Origin: an uncultured Subdoligranulum sp.
GTDB lineage: Bacteria; Bacillota_A; Clostridia; Oscillospirales; Ruminococcaceae
Reading direction: 5' to 3'
DNA length: 13,139 nt
NCBI RefSeq assembly: GCF_937890665.1
Contig: NZ_CALADU010000321.1
Span: forward strand, 1-13,139
Shown here: positions 5,130-11,879 of the stretch, piece by piece
How the letters are laid out: every line of letters begins with the position of its first letter
How positions within the stretch are numbered: position 1 is the stretch's first letter
Made by a program: the position numbers and the translations under genes
Notes under the pieces: model-generated
Told to the model about the DNA's origin: nothing
The model's input: only the letters and a program-made list of their open reading frames with translations
Database searches by the model: none

Positions 5130-7468
5130 CGGCCACCTGCCAATCCATAGGTTTGCTGTACCCGGACAGCCCGGGCAAATTCGTCGGGGGTCTGTACCGG
5201 CTGGTTGAAGATAAAGGTCTGCTGGGGGCTGCCGCCTACCGCCCCGCCGGGGCCCGCAAACGCAGGCTGCCAGCGGGCGGCGGCATCAAAGGCCAGAGAG
5301 GGGCCGGGCAGCCGGGCGGCCACCATGTCGGTGGCGTGCTGCATGGCACTGCGCAGCGGCGCCAGGTTGCGGCTGATGCCCTCGGCGATGCCGAGAGGTA
5401 TCCATTTGCCGACTTGGTCACGCATGACACGGGAGGGCGAATGGCTGTCAAGATTGTTATTGAAGCCATTTACGATCCCATCTACAAATCCGCTGATTTT
5501 GCTGCGCAGCCAATCCCCGGCATTTTGGATGCCCTGCCACAGTCCTTCCACAATGTTTCTGCCGATACTTACGACCTTCTCCGGCAATGCGGACAAACCG
5601 TCCATAAGCATCGTCTCAAATCTGGAAGCCGCATCAGCAGCTTTCTGCCCCATTTCAGTGACCCAGGTAGCCAACTTGGTAATCACGCCTGTTAGGAACG
5701 TTGCGACCCTGGAAGGCAGCTGGGAAAAGAAGGTAGTGACATTCATCAGAAAATTAGTTCCAGCCGTGATCGCCGTCTGAACCAGGTTGGTAGCCCAGGT
5801 CATAACGGCAGTCTGTGCCATTGTCAAAAAGTTCTGGATGTTCACCGGCAGCTGCGTAAAGAAGGTCACCACCGCATTGAGGAAATTCATTCCCATCGTC
5901 TGGGCGTTGGTCCACATCTGGGTGGCCCAGTTCACCACGTTGGCGAGGGCGGTACCCAGGATGTACCCGATGTTGTAGGGCAGATTCTGCAAAAACGTCG
6001 CTACGTTCGTGACGAACCCCTGGGCCGCTGTGATGGCGTTGGAGATCATGGACGAGCCCCACTCAGAGACCGCGGTCACTGCATTGGAAAAGGTCTGCGG
6101 CAAGGTCACGGTAAAGAAATTCACGATGGCTTGCCCGGCGTTCGACACAAAGTTTGCAATGTTCGTGCCCAGGTCCAGCCAAAATTGCTTGAACGGCTCG
6201 CAGGTATTCCATAGGTAAATAAAACCGCCAGCCAGCGCCGCTACGGCGGCCACCACAATGGCGACAGGGTTGGCAAAGGCAATGAACGCACCCTGCAACA
6301 GCGCAAAGATGCTGCTGGCGTTGCGGGCAGCTGCTATAAACGTCGTCACCCCTTTGGCGACCGTGACGATCGCGCTGCCGATGGATGTGGCGATGTTCAG
6401 GGCTTTCAGTGCCGCAAAGGCAGACGTGATACTTACGATAGCAGCTGCTATCAGGTTTCCATTGTCTTTGAGGAACCCGAAAGCCGATTCCACCGCCGCT
6501 CCCAGTTGAGGGGAGATCGCACTCAAGCCGGAGACGATTCCCTGCTCCAGCTGCGGCCCCAGCGTCTGCACGAAGGTCACCAGCGCCCCGGGCAGGGCGG
6601 ACAGAATGTTGCCCACCGCCGGGAGAAGGTTGCCGGTCAGGAAGGTGGTCACGGTCTGGGCCAGGCCATTCAGCGCCGGCTGGATGTCCCGTCCCAGGGT
6701 CAGGTCGGCCAGCACGTTGCTGGCGGCTGCCTTCATGGAGGCAAAGGACCCGGACAGGGTGGTGGCTGCTTCCTGAGCGGTGGTGCCGGTGATGCCCAGG
6801 TCGTCCTGGATCACGCCGATGGCGTCGATGATGGAACTGAAAGGCACGTCCTTGACGGTCTCAGCCGTGACCTGGATGGAATCCCCCAGCACGCCGCTGT
6901 CGTTGATGAGCCGGGCCATTTCCGCCTGGGTGCCGCCGTAGCCGAGCTTCAAGTTGTCCAACATGGTGTAGTTGTCCTTCGCAAAGCCCTGATAGGCATA
7001 CTGGATGGCAGACATATCGGTGCCCATCTTGTTGGCGTTGTCCGCCATCTGCACGATGGCCTTGTCGGCATAACTGGCCGCAGCCTCGGTGTCGCCGCCC
7101 AGCCCCTGCAGCAGGGTGGCCGAGAAACTGGTCACCTGCTCCATGTAGCTGTTGGCCGATACGCCGGCCGTGCGGTAGGCGTTGTCGGCTGCCGCAATGA
7201 CCCGATCGGCGCTGCCCTTGAACAGCGTTTCGACACCGCCGATGCTTTGCTCGAGCGCGGCGCCCTCGGTCAGGGTCTTGCCCAGCGCCGCACCGATACC
7301 GGCGGCGGTAATAACGCCCTTGATAGAGCCGGCCAGCTTCTGCCCCCAACTTTGCCCGACGCTGGCCGCGTCCCCGCCCAGGGCTTCGGCCAGGTTGCCC
7401 TTGATGCCCTGGGCCGAGGGCATGATCTGCACATAGGCTTTCGCCAGGGTGGTGCCGTTTTCAGCCAC
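5126..7468 (-). CDS. Tail tape measure protein
   Basis: 780 aa, starting at GTG 7466-7468 with AAAGGAGG 8 bases upstream and overlapping the chaperone gene by 8 bases. Residues 1-270 form the usual Ala/Gly-rich N-terminal part ('YVQIMPSAQGIKGNL', 'SIGGVETLFKGS', 'GFAKDNYTMLDNL'). Residues about 335-420 contain hydrophobic segments likely to be membrane-active on DNA entry. Residues 440-660 are Trp/Phe-marked tandem repeats with a 44-residue period. The C-terminal block 'SHSPSRVMRDQVGKWIPLGI' near 676-694 is typical of Firmicute tape measures. The protein sets tail length; with about 1.5 angstrom per residue the helical part would predict a tail near 115 nm, which is an estimate. No lytic transglycosylase or peptidase motif was seen. 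Confidence 0.95.
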   Translation of the reverse strand: MAENGTTLAKAYVQIMPSAQGIKGNLAEALGGDAASVGQSWGQKLAGSIKGVITAAGIGAALGKTLTEGAALEQSIGGVETLFKGSADRVIAAADNAYRTAGVSANSYMEQVTSFSATLLQGLGGDTEAAASYADKAIVQMADNANKMGTDMSAIQYAYQGFAKDNYTMLDNLKLGYGGTQAEMARLINDSGVLGDSIQVTAETVKDVPFSSIIDAIGVIQDDLGITGTTAQEAATTLSGSFASMKAAASNVLADLTLGRDIQPALNGLAQTVTTFLTGNLLPAVGNILSALPGALVTFVQTLGPQLEQGIVSGLSAISPQLGAAVESAFGFLKDNGNLIAAAIVSITSAFAALKALNIATSIGSAIVTVAKGVTTFIAAARNASSIFALLQGAFIAFANPVAIVVAAVAALAGGFIYLWNTCEPFKQFWLDLGTNIANFVSNAGQAIVNFFTVTLPQTFSNAVTAVSEWGSSMISNAITAAQGFVTNVATFLQNLPYNIGYILGTALANVVNWATQMWTNAQTMGMNFLNAVVTFFTQLPVNIQNFLTMAQTAVMTWATNLVQTAITAGTNFLMNVTTFFSQLPSRVATFLTGVITKLATWVTEMGQKAADAASRFETMLMDGLSALPEKVVSIGRNIVEGLWQGIQNAGDWLRSKISGFVDGIVNGFNNNLDSHSPSRVMRDQVGKWIPLGIAEGISRNLAPLRSAMQHATDMVAARLPGPSLAFDAAARWQPAFAGPGGAVGGSPQQTFIFNQPVQTPDEFARAVRVQQTYGLAGGR
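5489..6016 (-). repeat. 44-residue tandem repeats inside the tape measure gene
   Basis: Residues 485-660 form four units of 44 residues. Each begins with Phe and carries Leu-Pro at unit positions 12-13 (residues 496, 540, 584, 628). Trp at unit position 30 marks the first three units (514, 558, 602). A fifth, shorter unit lies upstream, with Leu-Pro at 456, 40 residues before the next. Since 44 is four times 11, this fits the known 11-residue Phe/Trp periodicity of tape measure proteins. Similarity is clear in the protein but not striking in the DNA, so the duplication is old. Confidence 0.75.
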
Positions 7469-7856
7469 GGGGGACCCCTCCTTTCACAAATTCGCTGCGG
7501 GCCGCCCAGAACGCCTCCGGCGTATCGTAGGCCTGCAGGTCGTTTTTCTTTTCCTGGACCGGGGCGGTCAGCGCCTGCAGTATGCTGACGGGCCGGTTGC
7601 GGCCGGCCTGGGCGTCCTTGCTCTGCATCCACACCAGCAGCGCCAGGTCGTCGGCGATCCTGGCTTGCAGCTGCAGGGGCAGGGGGACCGTAGCCCCCGA
7701 AAGCCGCGTCATGACCCGGGAGCCCAGTGGCAGACCGGCGGCCAGGGTGGCCGCTTGCCGCGCGCCCAGGCTGCGCCAGTCCAGCAGGCGGTAGGTCTCG
7801 GCAAAATCGCAGACCAGGTCCCCCTCACCGTCCGCCAGTACACGGGCCAGGAACAT
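7461..7856 (-). CDS. Tail assembly chaperone, DUF5361-type (gpT-like frame)
   Basis: 131 aa counted from ATG 7854-7856, whose A is shared with the stop of the preceding gene (TGATG). The sequence has the DUF5361 pattern: 'LVCDFAETYRLLDWRSL', 'ATLAAGLPLGSRV', 'LSGATVPL', then 'ALLVWMQSKDAQAGRNRPVSI'. The ATG has no convincing ribosome site because the upstream bases are the slippery run. So the main product is probably not this free protein but a 222-residue fusion made by -1 frameshifting from the previous gene (90 residues, one Leu, then these 131). As with lambda gpG-gpGT, the shorter and fused forms should act with the tape measure protein while the tail is built. Stop overlaps the tape measure start by 8 bases. 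Confidence 0.88.
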   Translation of the reverse strand: MFLARVLADGEGDLVCDFAETYRLLDWRSLGARQAATLAAGLPLGSRVMTRLSGATVPLPLQLQARIADDLALLVWMQSKDAQAGRNRPVSILQALTAPVQEKKNDLQAYDTPEAFWAARSEFVKGGVPRG

Positions 7857-8128
7857 CAGTTTTTTCCGGCGTCCCCGCAGACGTCGAAAATCTCCCCGAT
7901 AGCTTCGGCTACCGCCTTGACGGGTACATTGCCCGCCGGGGTGCGCAGGTGATCGTACAGCGCGCGGCGCTGGTCCTTGCCCAGCAGCAGGCGGCAAACG
8001 CGGGAGATCTGCAGGGGGTCGTTCTCGTTGAGGTCTGCCAGGGCGTCCAGCAGTTCCATGTTGTCGAGGTTTTCCTCGGGGATGGAGAAGGAAAAGCCGC
8101 TCTGGGTGGTTCCCGTTTTTGCTGCCAT
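7856..8128 (-). CDS. Tail assembly chaperone (gpG-like frame)
   Basis: 90 aa, starting at ATG 8126-8128 with AAGGAGG 7 bases upstream; the start overlaps the tail tube stop by one base. The small, mostly helical, acidic protein ('FSFSIPEENLDNMELLDALADLN', shown here in part of its length; 'QISRVCRLLLGKDQRRALYD'; 'KAVAEAIGEIFDVCGD') is typical of the first tail-chaperone frame between tube and tape measure genes. It ends with Gly-Lys-Asn and TGA immediately after an A AAA AAC heptamer, so a fraction of ribosomes should continue in the -1 frame. It has no enzymatic motif. Function is drawn from gene order, size and the frameshift signal. Confidence 0.85.
   Translation of the reverse strand: MAAKTGTTQSGFSFSIPEENLDNMELLDALADLNENDPLQISRVCRLLLGKDQRRALYDHLRTPAGNVPVKAVAEAIGEIFDVCGDAGKN
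7859..7865 (-). promoter_or_regulatory. Programmed -1 ribosomal frameshift site (A AAA AAC)
   Basis: In the coding sense the end of the gpG-like gene reads GGA AAA AAC TGA. The heptamer A AAA AAC fits X XXY YYZ in the zero frame, and the next codon is the stop. The frame reached by slipping back one base continues CTG ATG TTC straight into the DUF5361 frame without a stop. This is the conserved arrangement of siphovirus tail chaperones. A downstream stimulatory stem-loop was not established by eye. Confidence 0.9.
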
Positions 8129-8703
8129 CAGACTGCCTCCTTCTTGACGATGTACTCATGGTGGGTGCAGCCGGTGTCGTCGGCGGTGGCCGTCAGGGTC
8201 ACGTCGTAGCCGACCGGCTCACTGTCGTTGTAGACGATGTCGTCCATCTCGGAGATGCTGGCCGAGGGGATGACCAACCGCTTGAGGTCGCCGTCCTTCA
8301 GGATCATGTCGATCACATAGGCGGCGGGGCCGGGGTCCTCGGCGGTGACGTCGACCTTGATGCCGGTATCGAGATCCCCGGTCACATGGCTGTCGCCGTA
8401 GATCATCTTGAGCACATCGACGTTTTTCGCCTCAATGAGCTTGAACTGGAAGGTGTCGGGCTTTTCGGTCTGGGTGCTCAGCACCACATCGCCGCCCCAG
8501 GCCTTGGTCTGCTCACTCTCGGGGCTGTTGCCGTTGGTAACGCCGTCCTCCGACACATAGCCCAGGCACTTGAATGCCGTGTCCAGTTCGGTCTTGGCGT
8601 CGGTGGGCAGCGTAGAGCCCACCGGGGCGCGGAAGATAGCGCCGGTGATCTTGGGCTTACCCGCGGTCACGTTGGACGCTTTGTTTTTGCTGGCAGTTGC
8701 CAT
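8128..8703 (-). CDS. Major tail tube protein
   Basis: 191 aa from the second of two in-frame ATGs. The ATG at 8712 lies inside the ribosome site AAAGGA (8712-8717), while ATG 8701-8703 is 8 bases downstream of it and begins MATASKNKAS. The mature body has the tail-tube look: 'GAIFRAPVGSTLPTD', 'FKCLGYVSEDGVTN', 'SEQTKAWGGDVVL', then beta strands including 'DTFQFKLIEAKN' and 'KDGDLKRLVIPSA'. Hexamers of this protein stack to form the tail tube. The gene lies between the tail terminator-like gene and the tail chaperones, the standard position. It ends at the last beta strands without an added Ig-like surface domain. Confidence 0.92.
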   Translation of the reverse strand: MATASKNKASNVTAGKPKITGAIFRAPVGSTLPTDAKTELDTAFKCLGYVSEDGVTNGNSPESEQTKAWGGDVVLSTQTEKPDTFQFKLIEAKNVDVLKMIYGDSHVTGDLDTGIKVDVTAEDPGPAAYVIDMILKDGDLKRLVIPSASISEMDDIVYNDSEPVGYDVTLTATADDTGCTHHEYIVKKEAV

Positions 8704-8711
8704 TTCGTTCA

Positions 8712-8717
8712 TCCTTT
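8712..8717 (-). promoter_or_regulatory. Ribosome binding site deciding the tail tube start
   Basis: AAAGGA followed by eight bases and ATG 8703. The upstream in-frame ATG (8712) shares bases with this site and so is unlikely to be used. Confidence 0.7.
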
Positions 8718-8720
8718 CTG

Positions 8721-9062
8721 TCAGTAGTGGGTCACATCGTACACCGCCTGATAGCGGTAGCGCTTGGTGGCCGTATCGGTGAAGTTGTAGTCGCTGTTGA
8801 GCCGGGAGGAAACGACTTCGTCCAGTTCGTCCAGCCCATCCATGGCAGCCTTGACCTGTTCGTTGAGTTCCATGGCCGCCAGCAGGGTGGGGCCGTAGGA
8901 CTGCACGGCGAACTGGGCCGTGCAGAGGTGGTCCGCCCGGCTGGAGGAGGTCTTTTCCAGCACGACGAACTGCGCCGCCCGGTCTGTACCGGCGGAGACT
9001 TCAATCCCCACCGGCACTTCCAGCGCAGCGGCCAGGTGTTCCAGCACGATCTGCTCGATCAT
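8721..9062 (-). CDS. Tail terminator / head-tail joining protein (minor capsid type)
   Basis: 113 aa from ATG 9060-9062, which overlaps the previous stop as ATGA; a longer in-frame start at 9128 would lie inside the upstream gene and is rejected. The protein has the pattern of Firmicute tail-terminator proteins: an N-terminal helix ('IEQIVLEHLAAAL'), a strand 'FVVLEKTSSSR', 'AQFAVQSYG', a long helix, and a conserved ending 'LNSDYNFTDTATKRYRYQAV'. Such proteins cap the finished tail tube and form part of the joint to the head. The position immediately before the tube gene agrees. Family assignment is from pattern memory and gene order. Confidence 0.8.
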   Translation of the reverse strand: MIEQIVLEHLAAALEVPVGIEVSAGTDRAAQFVVLEKTSSSRADHLCTAQFAVQSYGPTLLAAMELNEQVKAAMDGLDELDEVVSSRLNSDYNFTDTATKRYRYQAVYDVTHY

Positions 9063-9295
9063 TTCAGCCTCCTGAGTATCGTGTTGTTGTGGGAATTGTC
9101 CTGCCGGGCCTTGGCGCTCTCCGGCCACACCATGGCGTTGACGCGGTTCTTGCCGGTGTAGACGTCGCTCTCGTAGCCGTCGCCGCAGCGGTCCCGGATG
9201 GCGTCTGCCTGGGCCTTGCAGGCCCCGGCCACAGCGTCGCTTTTCAGCAGTTCCCGCACGCCTCTGCGGTTGAGAACTATCCGCACCTTAGCCAT
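9059..9295 (-). CDS. HK97 gp10-like head-tail joining / tail-completion protein (short)
   Basis: 78 aa, shorter than the roughly 110-140 residues usual for HK97 gp10-like proteins. It starts at ATG 9293-9295 with AAGGTGG 6 bases upstream, overlapping the previous gene by 8 bases. The N-terminus 'VRIVLNRRGVRELLKSDAV' is the typical opening helix region ('GVrelLkS'). A later 'GDGYESDVYTGKNRVNAMV' strand pair and 'NNTILRRL' close the domain. The protein is basic and contains no enzyme motif. By gene order it helps complete the head-tail interface. Confidence 0.75.
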   Translation of the reverse strand: MAKVRIVLNRRGVRELLKSDAVAGACKAQADAIRDRCGDGYESDVYTGKNRVNAMVWPESAKARQDNSHNNTILRRLK

Positions 9296-9620
9296 ACCGT
9301 TCCACCTTCACTTTCTTGTTCCAGGCAAGGGGGATCAGGTCCTCGATGCCCTGGGTCACGCCGCCGTAGGTGCGGAACTTCTGGTCGAAAAATTCCACCG
9401 TCACATTGTCCCAGTTGTGGGTATCCCCCTTGGGGATGCCCAGCGTGTAGGCAATGTGCTTGCCGTACAGCTGCAGGTCGTTGACGATGTCCTCGGCGGT
9501 GGGTTCCCCCACCAGCACGCCGGGCACCTCCACCGGCACTTCCTCGTAGACCGGGGCGTGCAGGGCGTCGGTGCCGGTCTGCCGCTTTTCGTAGAGCAGC
9601 ACAGTGATTCCATGGATCAT
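9288..9620 (-). CDS. Head closure (head-tail stopper) protein, putative minor capsid family
   Basis: 110 aa; ATG 9618-9620 overlaps the connector gene's stop as ATGA, with GGAGG 10 bases upstream. The sequence runs 'GITVLLYEKRQTGTDAL', 'VEVPGVLVGEPTAEDI', 'AYTLGIPKGDTHNWDNVTV', 'FFDQKFRTYG', 'PLAWNKKVKVERYG'. This strand-rich pattern recurs in Firmicute phages between the connector and gp10-like genes. There it corresponds to the stopper that seals the portal channel after packaging. No catalytic motif is visible. The stopper role is inferred from size, fold pattern and gene order. Confidence 0.72.
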   Translation of the reverse strand: MIHGITVLLYEKRQTGTDALHAPVYEEVPVEVPGVLVGEPTAEDIVNDLQLYGKHIAYTLGIPKGDTHNWDNVTVEFFDQKFRTYGGVTQGIEDLIPLAWNKKVKVERYG

Positions 9621-10000
9621 ACCGTCAGGTCCTCCACAGGGCTGCGGGCGCCGATCTTATCCCCGACGCCCAGCAGCTTCTTTTCCAGTTTGGAGAGGTA
9701 GAGTTCGCCCACCGAGCCGCCGGACATCGTCCAGGTCTGGGAGTAGCCCAGCGCCGAGGCCGACCCCTGGGAGGCCCCCATGGGGAAGGTCACGGCGTTC
9801 TGGGCAGCCCCCGGCCCGGCGTCCAGCTGGCGGCGCACCATCCGGCAGGAGACCAGCCGCTTGCGTTCCTCGTCGGCGTCCTGGTTGTAGGCGTCGATAA
9901 CGATGCCCGCCTCGTCCAGCAGCTTGTCACAAAGGATCTTTTCTTCATCGCTCAACGGCCGGAAACCGGCTTCTACATCCTCTACCGTTGCATAGCGCAT
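9617..10000 (-). CDS. Head-tail connector, Gp19/Gp15/Gp42 family
   Basis: 127 aa. The N-terminal 'YATVEDVEAGFRPLSDEE' followed by helices ('ILCDKLLDEAGIVIDAY', 'KRLVSCRMVRRQLD') is the hallmark of the Gp19/Gp15/Gp42 (SPP1 gp15-like) connector family. The C-terminal part ('GYSQTWTMSGGSVGELYLSK') holds the usual loop and last helix. A ring of these proteins docks under the portal and receives the stopper. ATG 9998-10000 has GAGGTG about 6 bases upstream and is 9 bases from the stop of the previous gene. Length is normal for the family. Confidence 0.85.
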   Translation of the reverse strand: MRYATVEDVEAGFRPLSDEEKILCDKLLDEAGIVIDAYNQDADEERKRLVSCRMVRRQLDAGPGAAQNAVTFPMGASQGSASALGYSQTWTMSGGSVGELYLSKLEKKLLGVGDKIGARSPVEDLTV

Positions 10001-10009
10001 GGCGTCACC

Positions 10010-10276
10010 TCACTTCTTGGGGGCCGTGCTTCGCTTGGTGGTGGGCTTCTTCGCTGCCGGACGGGAGGGCTTGGGCGCAGTTTTGGCGGCGGGGGCCTGC
10101 GCCTTGGGCGGCTCGGCAACGGTCTGTGCGGCGGGGTATTCCGCCGGGGCGTCCCCGCCGGGCGGCTCGGCGGGCGCATCTGCCACGCGGGTGTGGCCCG
10201 CCGCCAGGTATTCCGCCTCACGCTCCGGGGCCACGAACATCCGGGTCCCGGTCAGGCTGTTGACCATCTCGACCAT
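10010..10276 (-). CDS. Small head-region protein with Pro/Ala/Lys-rich basic tail
   Basis: 88 aa from ATG 10276, or 85 aa from ATG 10267. The first has GGAGG 11 bases upstream; the second has AGGA at a more usual 9-base spacing and gives a natural N-terminus 'MVNSLTGTRMFV', so it may be the true start. Residues 1-33 form a small domain ('LTGTRMFVAPEREAEYLAAG') common to short proteins encoded after capsid genes in Firmicute phages. Residues about 34-88 are low complexity, first acidic/Pro-rich ('DAPAEPPGGDAPAEYPAA') and then lysine-rich ('KPSRPAAKKPTTKRSTAPKK'), like histone H1 tails. It could bind DNA or decorate the capsid. Neither is shown by the sequence. Confidence 0.7.
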   Translation of the reverse strand: MVEMVNSLTGTRMFVAPEREAEYLAAGHTRVADAPAEPPGGDAPAEYPAAQTVAEPPKAQAPAAKTAPKPSRPAAKKPTTKRSTAPKK

Positions 10277-10283
10277 TCCTGCA

Positions 10284-11168
10284 TCAGCCTCCCGTCTTAG
10301 CCTTGCCGGTCAGTTTATTGAACACCGTGGTGTCACAGCGGAAGCCTACCTCGATCTCGGCGCGCACGGCGAACATGTTCTGCTCGAACAGGTTGATGGT
10401 GCTCCCGCCGTCGGTCAGGGTCGCCTGGTCGGAAATGGCGATCTGCACGCCCTCCACGGTACCGTACACGGCCTGGGTCCAGTCGCCGGCAAAGCCGACA
10501 ACGGCGTCGGTGCTAGAGGTCTCGGCGATGTACGCGCCCTTGCTCTGCCGCACCGGCGCGCCCAGCACCATGGGGATGGCGCCCTCGGCCACGTTGTTGA
10601 TGAACAGCGGGCGGTCGTTGCCGTCCACGGCAGTCAGCAGGATCGCCTTGCCCTGCGGCGCCAGCACCCAGCCGTTCAGAATGCCGTCATGCGCGGCGAT
10701 GTCGGCGTCGGCCGCCACCAGACCGCCGTAGGTGTTGGTCAGGATACTCTGCGCGGTGACATTTTTCAGCGTGTCGAAGTTGGAGCCAGGGGCGTCCACG
10801 GCGCCGAACACGGTGGCATCGAACTTCTTGGCCAGCGCGCCAGGCAGACGCTGGACCATGGCGTCGTACAGCGCGGGGACGTCGCGGCGGAACTGGTTGG
10901 AAAACGGCACGATGACGGCCAGGGTATAGGCGCTCATCTGCTTGGTGGCCAGGGTGCCGCGCTTGACGGGCTTTTTCTCGGTCTCTCCCACCCAGCCGGC
11001 TTCGGGGTCGCCGGTGATGACCGGGATGGTCACGCCCAGGCCGGGCAGCGGGATCTGCCGGGCCAGCGCCATGACGGCGGAGGCCTCCTGGGTCTTCTGC
11101 AGGATCTCGCTGGACACAGCGGCCGGCAGGCTGATGGTGGTGGTGCGGTTGATGTCGATGGATGCCAT
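10284..11168 (-). CDS. Major capsid protein, HK97 fold
   Basis: 294 aa, starting MASIDINRTTTISLPAAV, with AAAGGAG 7 bases before the ATG. The sequence follows the HK97-type capsid pattern (Phage_capsid family): an N-terminal arm and helix ('SSEILQKTQEASAVMALARQ'), 'VTIPVITGDPEAGWVGE' for the E-loop region, 'VPFSNQFRRDVPALYDAMV' for the spine helix, and a C-terminal 'DQATLTDGG...LFEQNMFAVRAE.EVGF' A-domain and P-domain ending. The short length and the separate scaffold gene upstream indicate that the assembly-guiding delta domain is not part of this protein. It would form the icosahedral shell. No protease is visible in the window; one could lie upstream. Confidence 0.93.
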   Translation of the reverse strand: MASIDINRTTTISLPAAVSSEILQKTQEASAVMALARQIPLPGLGVTIPVITGDPEAGWVGETEKKPVKRGTLATKQMSAYTLAVIVPFSNQFRRDVPALYDAMVQRLPGALAKKFDATVFGAVDAPGSNFDTLKNVTAQSILTNTYGGLVAADADIAAHDGILNGWVLAPQGKAILLTAVDGNDRPLFINNVAEGAIPMVLGAPVRQSKGAYIAETSSTDAVVGFAGDWTQAVYGTVEGVQIAISDQATLTDGGSTINLFEQNMFAVRAEIEVGFRCDTTVFNKLTGKAKTGG

Positions 11169-11180
11169 ATAGTCTCTCCT

Positions 11181-11714
11181 TTACTTGAACTGTTCGTTGA
11201 ACCACGCGGCGAACTGGTCGCGGGTAGAGCCGGTGGGGGCCTTGGCGGGGTCGCCGCCGTCTTTCACAGCGGGGTAGCCCTGCTCTTTGGCGAAGGCGCC
11301 GGGGTCGCTTTTCTTGTACGATGCGACATAGTCGTCAAAACCCAGCAGGGTGCCGTCGTCCTGCAGCGGCAGTTTCTTGGCATTGAGGTCAGCCAGAAAT
11401 GCCTTTTTTGCGCTGTCGCTGGTAAATTTCAGGCTGGACGCTGCGCTGGTGGCAGCATACCCAGCTTTCATCTCGGCGACCTGCTGCTCGGCCTGCTGGC
11501 GGGCCTGGTCAGCCTTCGTTTTCCACTCGGGGTCGTAACCCTCCAGCTTCTTGTTGGCGTCGGCCAGCTGGGTGCGGGCGGCGTCCCGCTCGGCCTTCAG
11601 CGTGTCGATGCTCTGTTTGTGGCTCCCGATGTCGCTGCTGTGCAGATCCATGATCTGCTGCAGCTGCTCCTCGGTGATGTTGGGGACAATCCCCTTCACA
11701 TCCTCACGTTTCAT
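11181..11714 (-). CDS. Capsid scaffolding protein, phage minor structural protein GP20 family
   Basis: 177 aa from ATG 11712-11714, giving MKREDVKGIVPNITEEQ with AGGA 6 bases upstream; an in-frame ATG at 11789 would add 25 residues that do not fit the family. The N-terminal part is a long helix/coiled coil (about 10-95, rich in Gln, Glu, Lys, Ala: 'SIDTLKAERDAARTQLADAN'). It is followed by the GP20 block 'LKFTSDSAKKAFLADLNAK' and 'GFDDYVASYKKSDPGAF', and a short C-terminal helix 'RDQFAAWFNEQF' that likely contacts the capsid protein. Such proteins direct shell assembly and then leave or are degraded. The stop lies within the ribosome site of the capsid gene, so the two are likely translated together. 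Confidence 0.9.
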   Translation of the reverse strand: MKREDVKGIVPNITEEQLQQIMDLHSSDIGSHKQSIDTLKAERDAARTQLADANKKLEGYDPEWKTKADQARQQAEQQVAEMKAGYAATSAASSLKFTSDSAKKAFLADLNAKKLPLQDDGTLLGFDDYVASYKKSDPGAFAKEQGYPAVKDGGDPAKAPTGSTRDQFAAWFNEQFK

Positions 11715-11841
11715 CTTCGTTCCTTTCCGCCCTTCGCTTTTTTCGGGGTCGCTCCCACGGGCTGGGCAGTTTTGCGCCTTGCCGGGCAAATTTGGGTATA
11801 AAAAGCGCCCGTCCGCCCCTCATGCAGGGCAAACAGGCATG

Positions 11842-11874
11842 AAAAAAGCACGGTGCAGTTTGCATCGTGCTTTT
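11842..11874 (-). terminator. Intrinsic terminator-like hairpin between minor-capsid and scaffold genes
   Basis: In the transcribed sense a 14-base arm (AAAAGCACGATGCA), a 3-base loop and a 14-base arm (TGCACCGTGCTTTT) pair with a single A-C mismatch, followed by a run of six T. On the plus strand the same hairpin has a G-T wobble instead of the mismatch but a shorter T run. It lies in the noncoding gap 11715-11879. A partial terminator could lower or separate expression of the scaffold and capsid genes. No convincing promoter was found by eye in the rest of the gap. Confidence 0.7.
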
Positions 11875-11879
11875 GGTGT

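Noticed and set aside
6506..7588. 360-codon plus-strand open frame across the tape measure gene
   Set aside because: It is a shadow of the tape measure gene, has a Gly/Gln/His/Arg-rich shadow composition and lacks a ribosome site fitting the operon.
7857..8159. Extending the DUF5361 gene upstream to 8159
   Set aside because: The added 101 residues are Arg/Pro-rich shadow sequence under the gpG-like gene; the true frame is entered by frameshift or at ATG 7856.
11715..11789. Longer scaffold start at 11789
   Set aside because: The extra 25 residues do not fit the GP20 family and ATG 11714 has its own AGGA site.
9999..11801. 600-codon open frame on the plus strand across the capsid and scaffold genes
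   Set aside because: It is the mirror of GC-rich minus-strand genes with clear families and ribosome sites; its protein is Gly/His/Val-rich low complexity with no recognisable domain.
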